A stretch of DNA of 64,000 nucleotides, taken from positions 90,326 through 154,325 of the forward strand of contig UQYQ01000003.1 in the NCBI GenBank assembly GCA_900545345.1, read 5' to 3'. Origin of the DNA: an uncultured Ruminococcus sp. (GTDB lineage: Bacteria > Bacillota > Clostridia > Oscillospirales > Ruminococcaceae). Under the pieces are notes generated by a model. That model searched no databases, was not told where the DNA came from, and worked only from the letters and a program-made list of their open reading frames with translations. Shown here piece by piece: positions 39,619-46,137 of this stretch; the stretch's first letter is position 1, and every line of letters starts with the position of its first letter. Made by a program: the position numbers and the translations under genes.

Positions 39619-39846
39619 ATGCCATTTTATACAAGATTGAAAGATTTAAGAGAAGATAGTGACTTAAATCAAAAACAAGTAGCAGATTTAATAAAAACAA
39701 GTCAGTCTTATTATTCTCAATACGAAAACGGACAAAAAATTATTACAACAGACAGATTAATAATATTAGCAAAATTTTATGATGTATCAATTGATTATAT
39801 AGTAGGTCTTACAAATAAAAAGCACAGCTATAAAGACTGGGAATAA
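39619..39846 (+). CDS. Small XRE regulator, copy 1
   Basis: A 75-residue Cro/CI HTH protein: RLKDLREDSDLNQKQVADLI, TSQSYYSQYENG, and a conserved end SIDYIVGLTNKKHSYKDWE. Two paralogues lie at 43390 and 43811. The ATG at 39619 follows AAAGGAAG. It is divergent from RHH copy 1. All three paralogues share the C-terminal block but have different operator-like sequences in front, so their DNA specificity appears to have diverged. Confidence 0.85.
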   Translation: MPFYTRLKDLREDSDLNQKQVADLIKTSQSYYSQYENGQKIITTDRLIILAKFYDVSIDYIVGLTNKKHSYKDWE

Positions 39847-39850
39847 AAAT

Positions 39851-39882
39851 AAAGCTGTCAGGTTGAAGCCTGACAGCTTTTC
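39851..39882. terminator. Terminator between XRE copy 1 and the prepilin peptidase
   Basis: AAAGCTGTCAGG and CCTGACAGCTTT (12-bp stem), T-rich on both sides. It serves convergent transcripts. Confidence 0.85.
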
Positions 39883-39911
39883 TTATATGTTCTATTTTAA
39901 ATAAACAATTG

Positions 39912-40691
39912 CTAACTAAGCCCTGAAATTTTAAGATACAGGTCAGCAAGCTGAGTTCCGAAGAAAGCACTTATTGCAATTCCGACAGAAAGCCACGGGC
40001 CGAAAGCAAACTTATTGCTACCTGTGCGGTGTTTTTGAATAAGCCCTGCGACAGAACCCAAAATAAGCCCTATAAATGCCGCAATTATTACAGACTTAAC
40101 ACCTAAAACCAGCCCTGACGAAAACATAAGTATGGCATCACCTAAGCCCATTGCCCTTTCTTTTGAAGCTATAACAATTAACAGAAACGGTATTGATATG
40201 CACAATGCTCCGATAATCTGACTTTGCCATGTTAAGTCGCCGACCAAAAAGTATCTTGCAGCACCGAGAAGTGCTATTATTATCAGTATTCCCGTATTTA
40301 TTGTCTGAGTGTCAAGGTCCATAAAAAATACAACGATAAGACAGCTTAAAAGCAGACATATAATTGCAGGCAGAAACGGTTTTTGAGAAAAGCCGAATAC
40401 TGCGAATGTCACAACATATAAAACGGCATTGAGTATTTCAATTACGGTATATCTTGCACTTATATCCGCTTTGCAGTTTCGGCATTTGCCTTTTAAAAAG
40501 CACCAGCTTATTATCGGTACGAGGTCTCGTTTTTTTATTTTTTCACCGCATGTCATACAATGTGACGCACCTTTTATAATTGATTCGTCAGACGGAAGCC
40601 TTAGTATACAGACATTCAAAAAGCTTCCTATACAAGCACCGAAGGCAAATATAATAAAATATATTGCTATGTAACTAAAAAAAACTGCCAT
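39912..40691 (-). CDS. Type IV prepilin peptidase (A24 family)
   Basis: A 259-residue membrane aspartyl protease that cleaves and usually N-methylates prepilins. The N-terminal GACIGSFLNVCILRLP and the zinc-binding CMTCGEKI/CRNCKADISARY cysteine pairs are typical PilD features. Catalytic Asp residues are in FFMDLDTQTI and GLGDAILMFSSG. About seven membrane helices follow. The ATG at 40691 has GGAG nine bases upstream. The natural substrates may be the two pseudopilins at 46138 and 47659; the assembly ATPase and platform protein are not in the window. Confidence 0.92.
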   Translation of the reverse strand: MAVFFSYIAIYFIIFAFGACIGSFLNVCILRLPSDESIIKGASHCMTCGEKIKKRDLVPIISWCFLKGKCRNCKADISARYTVIEILNAVLYVVTFAVFGFSQKPFLPAIICLLLSCLIVVFFMDLDTQTINTGILIIIALLGAARYFLVGDLTWQSQIIGALCISIPFLLIVIASKERAMGLGDAILMFSSGLVLGVKSVIIAAFIGLILGSVAGLIQKHRTGSNKFAFGPWLSVGIAISAFFGTQLADLYLKISGLS

Positions 40692-40875
40692 TGTCTTCAA
40701 CTCCAGTTTGAAATTATCATATAATAATTATATCACAATTAAATTTTTTTTCAATATACAGATGTTTGTTGTCAATTTGCATAAAATAATGCAAAAAAAT
40801 TATGCATTTAACCAAAAAATAAAATAAAGTGAGACTTTTTGTTTTTTTAAACGCTAAAGAAATATAAGGAGCCTT

Positions 40876-41012
40876 TGTTGGTCACTTAAAAATTATATTT
40901 GGGGACAGCATTACGGTATCAGAAAGGGTAAATCCCTTTTTGATGCTGATTGCTAGGGTGTTAATTCAAAAGTGTATAAAAACGGGACAGCCTTAAGGGC
41001 TGTTTTTTTGTT
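40876..41012 (+). ncRNA. Candidate structured small RNA upstream of pyrG
   Basis: A possible TTGTTT/TATAAG promoter precedes a rod-like fold: CACTT/AAGTG outermost, then AGCA/TGCT, then ATCAGAAAGGG/CCCTTTTTGAT with one G-U pair. It is closed by the terminator ACAGCC-TTAA-GGGCTGT plus TTTTTT (40987-41009). The rod with internal bulges recalls 6S-like RNAs, but no consensus was matched. The rest of 40692-41235 holds promoters only. Confidence 0.35.
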
Positions 41013-41065
41013 TTCTGCGTCATAAAACTATCACAAAAAATAATAAAATCTGTTATAATTCATAC

Positions 41066-41094
41066 TTGCAATTTAACTCGAAATTTGTTAGAAT
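41066..41094 (+). promoter_or_regulatory. pyrG promoter
   Basis: TTGCAA (41066-41071), 17 bases, TAGAAT (41089-41094). The leader of about 135 bases includes AGGTTTGA/TCAAGCCT and GCTCC/GGAGC stems, the latter just before the start codon. In Bacillus pyrG is controlled by CTP-dependent attenuation; an equivalent was not resolved here. Confidence 0.5.
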
Positions 41095-41235
41095 AATATA
41101 TAAGTATTGATATTATATTTTGGAGATAAGGTTTGAGCTTTTTTATTTTCAAGCCTAATGGTTTGTGTTTTTTGAAATAACCGCTCCAAGTGTGAGAGGA
41201 GGAATGCTCCGGTTTAAGGAGCATGGAATAAGAAT

Positions 41236-42843
41236 ATGCCAACAAAGTATGTGTTTGTTACAGGTGGAGTAGTTTCAGGTTTAGGTAAAGGTATTACGGC
41301 AGCTTCACTCGGAAGGCTTCTCAAAAACAGAGGATACAAAGTAACAATTCAAAAGTTCGACCCGTATATAAATGTTGACCCGGGAACTATGTCACCTTAT
41401 CAGCATGGTGAAGTTTTTGTTACTGACGACGGGACAGAAACTGACTTGGATTTGGGTCACTATGAAAGATTTATCGATGAAAATCTTTCAGTGAACTCTA
41501 ATGTTACCACCGGTAAAATATATTGGAATGTTTTGAACAAAGAACGCCGTGGCGATTATCTCGGCGGAACTGTTCAGGTTATTCCTCATATCACAAATGA
41601 AATCAAAGAAAAACTATACAGTGCAGGCAAGGATTCAAACTCGGATATTGTTATCACAGAAATCGGCGGAACAGTCGGTGATATTGAATCTACTCCTTTC
41701 CTTGAAGCATTAAGACAGGCAAGTATTGAAGTAGGCAGAGAAAACTCAATGTTTTTACATGTCACATTAGTTCCTTATATTGCAGGTTCAAAAGAGCTTA
41801 AAAGCAAGCCTACACAGCACTCGGTTAAAGAGCTTTTGTCACTTGGTATTCAGCCGTCTGTTTTAGTTCTCAGAAGCGAGTTTGAAATACCTGAAGATAT
41901 GAAAAAGAAAATTTCACTTTTCTGTAATGTAAGACCTGAGGATGTTATTCAGAATCTTACGGCTCCGTCACTTTATGAAGTTCCTTTGTGGCTTGAAAAT
42001 GAGGGACTGGCAGATGCTGTTTGCTATCATCTTGGCATTGAAAACAGAAAGCCAGATTTAGTTGAGTGGGAAAACATGGTCGCAGTTCAGAAAGCCGCCG
42101 ATAAAAATATTACTATAGGCTTGGTCGGAAAGTATGTTGAGCTTGAAGACGCGTATCTTTCAGTTGCCGAGGCACTTCGTCACGCCGGTTTTGAAAACGG
42201 TGCAAAGGTTCAGATTAACTGGATTCAGTCTGAGGGTATTGACAGAAACAATGTTGCCGAAAAACTAAAAGGCTGTAACGGAATTATCGTTCCGGGCGGA
42301 TTCGGTGACAGAGGAATTGAAGGCATGATTGAGTCAATTAGGTATGCAAGAGAAAACAAAATTCCTATGTTCGGTATCTGTCTTGGTATGCAGATGTCTG
42401 TTGTTGAATTTGCAAGAAATGTTGCAGGTTTAAAACAGGCTAACTCATCTGAATTCTGTGAAACCCCAGACCCTGTTATTGATATTATGGACGAGCAAAA
42501 GGATATTACCAAAAAAGGCGGTACAATGCGTCTTGGTCTTTATCCTTGTGCTTTAAAGAAAGACACTCTCAGCAGTATGGCATATGACAGTGATTTGATT
42601 AATGAAAGACATCGTCATCGCTGGGAATTTAATAATGACTACAGAACTGCTTTTGAAGAAAAGGGATTAATTCTTGCAGGAAGCTCTCCTGACAATAAGC
42701 TTATCGAAATTGTTGAGCTCCCTAAAGATATACACCCTTGGTTTGTGGGCGTGCAGTTCCACCCTGAATTCAAGTCAAGGCCTAATAAGGCTCATCCTTT
42801 ATTCAGAGAGTTTATTAAAGCGTCCATTGAATGTGAGGAATAA
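41236..42843 (+). CDS. pyrG: CTP synthase
   Basis: Makes CTP from UTP, ATP and glutamine. The 535-residue protein has normal length. The synthase domain begins KYVFVTGGVVSGLGKGITAASLG and includes QKFDPYINVDPGTMSPYQHGE. The glutamine amidotransferase domain has GICLGMQMSV with the catalytic Cys and VGVQFHPEFKSRP with His-Glu. It appears as a single gene with its own promoter and a strong terminator. Housekeeping function is certain. Confidence 0.98.
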   Translation: MPTKYVFVTGGVVSGLGKGITAASLGRLLKNRGYKVTIQKFDPYINVDPGTMSPYQHGEVFVTDDGTETDLDLGHYERFIDENLSVNSNVTTGKIYWNVLNKERRGDYLGGTVQVIPHITNEIKEKLYSAGKDSNSDIVITEIGGTVGDIESTPFLEALRQASIEVGRENSMFLHVTLVPYIAGSKELKSKPTQHSVKELLSLGIQPSVLVLRSEFEIPEDMKKKISLFCNVRPEDVIQNLTAPSLYEVPLWLENEGLADAVCYHLGIENRKPDLVEWENMVAVQKAADKNITIGLVGKYVELEDAYLSVAEALRHAGFENGAKVQINWIQSEGIDRNNVAEKLKGCNGIIVPGGFGDRGIEGMIESIRYARENKIPMFGICLGMQMSVVEFARNVAGLKQANSSEFCETPDPVIDIMDEQKDITKKGGTMRLGLYPCALKKDTLSSMAYDSDLINERHRHRWEFNNDYRTAFEEKGLILAGSSPDNKLIEIVELPKDIHPWFVGVQFHPEFKSRPNKAHPLFREFIKASIECEE

Positions 42844-42860
42844 TTTAAAAGGCTATATAA

Positions 42861-42901
42861 AAAACTGTCAAAGTTACTTTTCAGTACTTTGGCAGTTTTT
42901 T
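42861..42901 (+). terminator. pyrG terminator
   Basis: AAAACTGTCAAAGT pairs with ACTTTGGCAGTTTT (one G-U), followed by T residues. Confidence 0.85.
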
Positions 42902-42926
42902 ATCATATCAATTAATTCGGCATAGT

Positions 42927-42955
42927 TTGACATATTATACACTTTACTATATAAT
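42927..42955 (+). promoter_or_regulatory. Promoter of the type I toxin mRNA
   Basis: TTGACA (42927-42932), 17 bases, TATAAT (42950-42955), a near-perfect promoter with no long ORF behind it. The transcript should start near 42962 with TTGGGTACTG. Confidence 0.8.
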
Positions 42956-43010
42956 ATAGTTTGGGTACTGTACATAACGGTAGGCGGTTTCTCCCGAAAG
43001 GGAGGGCAAT

Positions 43011-43109
43011 TTGAAAATCATTGATTTTCAAACGCGAGTTTTGATTTTTCGGACAATGTCCGAAATTTTGCTTTGCAAAACCACTCAAAACATCGAATTG
43101 CTATGGTAA
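43011..43109 (+). CDS. Possible leader ORF overlapping the toxin start (mok-like)
   Basis: A 32-codon TTG-initiated frame preceded by GGAGGG (43001-43006). Its TAA (43107-43109) overlaps the toxin ATG at 43103. The toxin ATG itself has no SD, so coupled translation, as mok drives hok in Enterobacteria, is possible. The ORF lies across strong hairpins (TTTGAAAATCA/TGATTTTCAAA and TTTCGGACA/TGTCCGAAA). Inference only. Confidence 0.35.
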   Translation: MKIIDFQTRVLIFRTMSEILLCKTTQNIELLW

Positions 43110-43189
43110 CTTATTCGGATTTATTTTTATTTGCGAATATAATTATCAGCGTTATCTCTCTATTCGTTCTTATATATAAGAAAAAATAG
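43103..43189 (+). CDS. Type I toxin: small hydrophobic membrane peptide
   Basis: A 28-residue peptide: a short polar start MVTYSD, one strongly hydrophobic membrane helix (LFLFANIIISVISLFVLIY), then KKK. Size, helix and Lys tail are those of Fst/TxpA/BsrG-like type I toxins, which insert in the membrane when antisense control is lost. It sits in a 150-base structured 5' leader behind a strong promoter and faces a convergent antisense RNA. Too short for ordinary gene finders. The absence of an SD directly before the ATG is unusual and fits structural control. Confidence 0.75.
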   Translation: MVTYSDLFLFANIIISVISLFVLIYKKK

Positions 43190-43206
43190 AAATTCTTAAT
43201 TTTACA

Positions 43207-43318
43207 TAAAAAATAAGAAACACCGCCAACTACCCTAAAAGTTACGGTGTTTCTGACACATTAACTAGGGATAAACCGCCAAGACAAATTAATTGTCTTT
43301 ATGCAGTACCCTTTTTCT
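43207..43318 (-). ncRNA. Antisense RNA antitoxin of the type I locus
   Basis: On the minus strand TTGACA and TATAAT are separated by 16 bases (reverse of 43347-43352 and 43325-43330). The RNA of about 110 nt begins near GAAAAAGGGTACTG and ends at the hairpin AGAAACACCG/CGGTGTTTCT (43215-43253) followed by a T-rich tail. It is complementary to the 3' part of the toxin transcript if that runs to the plus-strand terminator at 43359-43390. No ORF is present. Confidence 0.65.
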
Positions 43319-43358
43319 ATCTATATTATAGCATATATATAAATATTGTCAAGCATAG

Positions 43359-43390
43359 GCTGTCAGGTTTCTTCCTGACAGCTTTATTTT
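43359..43390 (+). terminator. Terminator at the end of the toxin transcript
   Basis: GCTGTCAGG and CCTGACAGC followed by TTTATTTTT on the plus strand. It separates the toxin locus from XRE copy 2, which ends at 43390 on the other strand. Confidence 0.7.
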
Positions 43391-43617
43391 TACTCCCATT
43401 CTTTATAGCTGTGCTTTTTATTTGTAAGACCTGCAATATAATCTATACTTACATCATAGTATTTAGCTAATTCAATAATTCTGTCAAAAGGTATTTGCCT
43501 TGCTCCACGTTCATATTGGGAATAATATGATTGACTTGTTTTTATAATTTCTGCTATTTGTTTTTGCTTTAAATCTTTATCCTCTCGAAGATCTCGTAAT
43601 CTTTGGTAATATTCCAT
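43390..43617 (-). CDS. Small XRE regulator, copy 2
   Basis: A 75-residue paralogue of copies 1 and 3: RLRDLREDKDLKQKQIAEII, TSQSYYSQYERG and the shared end GLTNKKHSYKEWE. A TTACTTCC-derived GGAAGT (plus strand 43627-43632) precedes the start. Unlike copies 1 and 3 it has no intact divergent RHH partner; only a promoter and an SD-like AGAGAGGT remain at 43679-43775. It directly follows the type I toxin locus on the opposite strand. Confidence 0.85.
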   Translation of the reverse strand: MEYYQRLRDLREDKDLKQKQIAEIIKTSQSYYSQYERGARQIPFDRIIELAKYYDVSIDYIAGLTNKKHSYKEWE

Positions 43618-43663
43618 AATATAATTTACTTCCTTTTGTGTAATAAGTAAATTATATCACAAA

Positions 43664-43775
43664 TGAACTATTTGATCTTGACTTTAGGTCATAAGTGAAC
43701 TATAATATGGATAGTCTATTTGTGAACTATACCATCATTAAATGGAATAGTTAAAATAAGAAGAGAGGTAAAAGT
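43664..43775. promoter_or_regulatory. Operator repeats and orphan promoter of XRE unit 2
   Basis: TGAACTAT occurs at 43664, 43696 and 43723. A plus-strand promoter TTGACT (43679-43684), 17 bases, TATAAT (43702-43707) leads to AAGAGAGGTAAAAG but then to no start codon. This is the remnant of a lost RHH gene. Confidence 0.65.
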
Positions 43776-43810
43776 CAATAGGTCAATGTCTTTAACTGAC
43801 AGTTTTATTT

Positions 43811-44038
43811 TTACTCCCAGTCTTTATAACTGTGCTTTTTATTTGTAAGACCTACTATATAATCAATTGATACATCATAAAATTTTGCTAATTTAATTAT
43901 TCGTTCAAGGGTTATTGGTTTTGCACCTCTTTCATATTGAGAATAATATGATCTGCTTGTGTTTATAACTTCAGCAATTTCTGCCTGACTTTTATTGCTG
44001 TCCTCTCTTAAATCTCGTAATCTTTGATAATAATTCAT
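43811..44038 (-). CDS. Small XRE regulator, copy 3
   Basis: A 75-residue paralogue: RLRDLREDSNKSQAEIAEVI, TSRSYYSQYERG, ending GLTNKKHSYKDWE. It is divergent from RHH copy 2 (44181) across repeated ATGAAAC sequences. Its recognition helix differs from copies 1 and 2 (TSR against TSQ), in line with a different operator. Unit 3 as a whole is inverted relative to unit 1. Confidence 0.85.
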   Translation of the reverse strand: MNYYQRLRDLREDSNKSQAEIAEVINTSRSYYSQYERGAKPITLERIIKLAKFYDVSIDYIVGLTNKKHSYKDWE

Positions 44039-44083
44039 AATTTAATACACACCCTTTTGTTCAATAAGTAAATTGTATCACAA

Positions 44084-44153
44084 ATGAAACATTTTCGCTT
44101 GACTTTGTTCGATATATGAAACATAATATATAATAGTGGTTCACATATGAAAC
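44084..44153. promoter_or_regulatory. Operator repeats of XRE unit 3
   Basis: ATGAAAC at 44084, 44116 and 44147 (spacing 32 and 31 bp). They flank a plus-strand promoter TTGACT (44099-44104), 17 bases, CATAAT (44122-44127) for RHH copy 2, so binding of the XRE protein would cover both promoters. Confidence 0.6.
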
Positions 44154-44180
44154 ACAAAATTTTATAAGAGAGGTAAAAAT

Positions 44181-44375
44181 ATGAACAAAAACAAATACAA
44201 TAAAATCAGAAATTTAACAGTAAGAATAGAAGCCCGGCTGCTTGACAAACTGCATTATGCAGCCGATTATGACGGACGCTCGGCGAACTCACAAATACTG
44301 TATTTAATACGACAGTATATAAAAGAGCATGAAAAGGAAAACGGAATAATAGATTTTGATGTAAAAGAGAAATAA
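44181..44375 (+). CDS. Arc/CopG-like RHH protein, copy 2
   Basis: A 64-residue ribbon-helix-helix protein nearly identical to 39276-39482 (IDFDVKEK against IDFNVKEK at the end). GAGAGGT precedes the ATG. The coding DNA and terminator form an inverted copy of unit 1, while the promoter/operator region is unrelated, so the coding part was copied or gene-converted separately from its control region. Confidence 0.8.
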   Translation: MNKNKYNKIRNLTVRIEARLLDKLHYAADYDGRSANSQILYLIRQYIKEHEKENGIIDFDVKEK

Positions 44376-44385
44376 ACAATATTAA

Positions 44386-44418
44386 AAAACACGCCTTGCA
44401 TAGTACAAAGCGTGTTTT
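44386..44418. terminator. Terminator of RHH copy 2
   Basis: AAAACACGC and GCGTGTTTT around CTTGCATAGTACAAA; inverted counterpart of 39233-39265 with compensated stem changes. Confidence 0.8.
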
Positions 44419-44448
44419 TGTCGGTTATGATTTATTACATACAAAACT

Positions 44449-45561
44449 TTATAGTTTACAAGCATTCTGTTTTCTTTTGAGATAAAAACTGTTTGCCAGA
44501 AATTTGATTCCCTTAAAGAGCCAAACTCTTATTCTTTCGATAATACCGCAGGCAACGAAAACGGTTAGGCAAATCAAAAGGATTTTGAAAGGGTATTTCC
44601 ATGTGTTATAAAAAGATTTTTCATGGAGAACATCAAACCAGTCATTCCAAATTTTATTTCTGACAAGAAAATGCTCATGAATCATGTATACTCCCAGATT
44701 TACAGAAGCAATGCAGTTGACAGCTTTTGATTTAAACTTCATATCTCTGAAAAACAGAACTAAGCAAATCCCTTGCAAAACAACAAATGGATTATCATTT
44801 GCAGATACAATTTTATTATAACTGAACAAATAATGGCTGAGCAAAAAGTTTATAACAGTAAAAATTGCAAATGCGGCTAGATATCTGAATTTTACTTTAT
44901 CATGACAAGGTACATGAAGCCTTAAATAGCCTCCTAAATTATACTTATAAATGAATCCGTAAAGGCTTTTTCCGTTATAGGTTTCAAATACATTGTCAAG
45001 CCGTATCACATCACCTGTCTGTTTCAAGCCTGCAAAAACGGTCCAGACAGAAAACAGCAAAAACAGAATAGTAATAAGCTGTGTATATTCTTTTTTTGAA
45101 AGTGCAGTGAGAGCTCGGTTTAAAAAAGGACTTAAAATCAGCACCAAAAGATAAAGCGTCATAAAGTACCAGATTTTTGATGTCAGAGGGAAAAATGCTC
45201 TGGCCTTTGCTGTGTTATTAAGCTGCCACAAACCAAAAGCCTGACCTAAAAAAGGTATTGTTAATGAGTAAAATAACATTGGCAGATAAATTTTTGCTAT
45301 TTTGCCTTTTATACTGCTGAGTGTTTTATTGGAAGTAACGGAAAAATAACCGAAAATTAAAATATAGATATATACAGGACATCTTGAAGATAGAAAGACC
45401 AAATCATAGAGAACTCTGTGTATTCTTGACAAATCATGTCTTGCAATTTTGCTGTATCCTCCATACAAACACACATGAAGAAAAATAACCTGAAGCATTG
45501 ATATAATCCTCAGCAGTTCTATTCCTGATTTTCTGGTTTTTACAGATTTATTTATTTCCAT
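44449..45561 (-). CDS. Acyltransferase family membrane protein (acyltransferase 3)
   Basis: A 370-residue integral membrane protein with about ten helices. The N-terminal GIELLRIISMLQVIFLHVC carries the R-x(8-10)-H pattern of acyltransferase-3/OafA proteins, and VNLGVYMIHEHFLVR near the end is also typical. Members O-acylate cell-surface polysaccharides or lipids. No glycan gene cluster surrounds it, so the substrate is unknown. The SD is poor (GGGG nine bases upstream). Confidence 0.85.
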   Translation of the reverse strand: MEINKSVKTRKSGIELLRIISMLQVIFLHVCLYGGYSKIARHDLSRIHRVLYDLVFLSSRCPVYIYILIFGYFSVTSNKTLSSIKGKIAKIYLPMLFYSLTIPFLGQAFGLWQLNNTAKARAFFPLTSKIWYFMTLYLLVLILSPFLNRALTALSKKEYTQLITILFLLFSVWTVFAGLKQTGDVIRLDNVFETYNGKSLYGFIYKYNLGGYLRLHVPCHDKVKFRYLAAFAIFTVINFLLSHYLFSYNKIVSANDNPFVVLQGICLVLFFRDMKFKSKAVNCIASVNLGVYMIHEHFLVRNKIWNDWFDVLHEKSFYNTWKYPFKILLICLTVFVACGIIERIRVWLFKGIKFLANSFYLKRKQNACKL

Positions 45562-45704
45562 AGTAATCCCCGTCCTGCCTGAATTTTGCTCTTTATATAA
45601 ATTTGATATTATCGGTTTAAACTTATTATACCTGTGTTATTTTCACGTGTCAATGCTTTAATATAAACGGAAACAAAAAAATCATAAAATCTTTATAAAA
45701 CCCC

Positions 45705-45733
45705 TTGACAAGATACTTATATTATGATAAAAT
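45705..45733 (+). promoter_or_regulatory. tRNA-Ser promoter
   Basis: TTGACA (45705-45710), 17 bases, TAAAAT (45728-45733), about 43 bases before the tRNA. Confidence 0.75.
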
Positions 45734-45776
45734 AAGTAAGCTGTCTTATGTGAGATGTGCTTTAACTGTATAATAT

Positions 45777-45865
45777 GGAGAGATACCGAAGTGGTCATAA
45801 CGGAACGGTCTTGAAAACCGTCGTACTGAAAGGTACCGTGGGTTCGAATCCCACTCTCTCCGCCA
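45777..45865 (+). tRNA. tRNA-Ser (UGA)
   Basis: Acceptor GGAGAGA pairs with TCTCTCC, followed by G and an encoded CCA. The anticodon loop CTTGAAA between ACGGT and ACCGT arms gives anticodon UGA. The long variable arm (GTACTGAAAGGTAC) is typical of tRNA-Ser, and GGTTCGAATCC is the T-loop. Confidence 0.96.
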
Positions 45866-45874
45866 ACGATAATC

Positions 45875-45903
45875 AACCGTCCTGAAATAGGGCGGTTATT
45901 TTT
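45875..45903 (+). terminator. tRNA-Ser terminator
   Basis: AACCGTCC and GGGCGGTT followed by ATTTTTG. Confidence 0.75.
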
Positions 45904-46137
45904 GTCTTATATGGTTTTTACGAATTTATGTCTGTGTGGTTTGACCTTCTTCACAGTTCAGTCATAATAATTTGACACAATACTGATAAAATGCAAAATA
46001 AGGTGCTTATGTCACTCCGTTTATGAATTCAGATATAATCTTATTATTAAATTTTATACTTGAAATGTATTTTAAAATCAATTATAATTAAATAGTAAAT
46101 ATACTATCCTTTTTTGAAAATGTATAGGAGGATTATT

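Noticed and set aside
45682..45876. 64-codon minus-strand ORF (GESGIRTHGTFQYDG)
   Set aside because: It is the reverse reading of the tRNA-Ser gene, a well-known false ORF.
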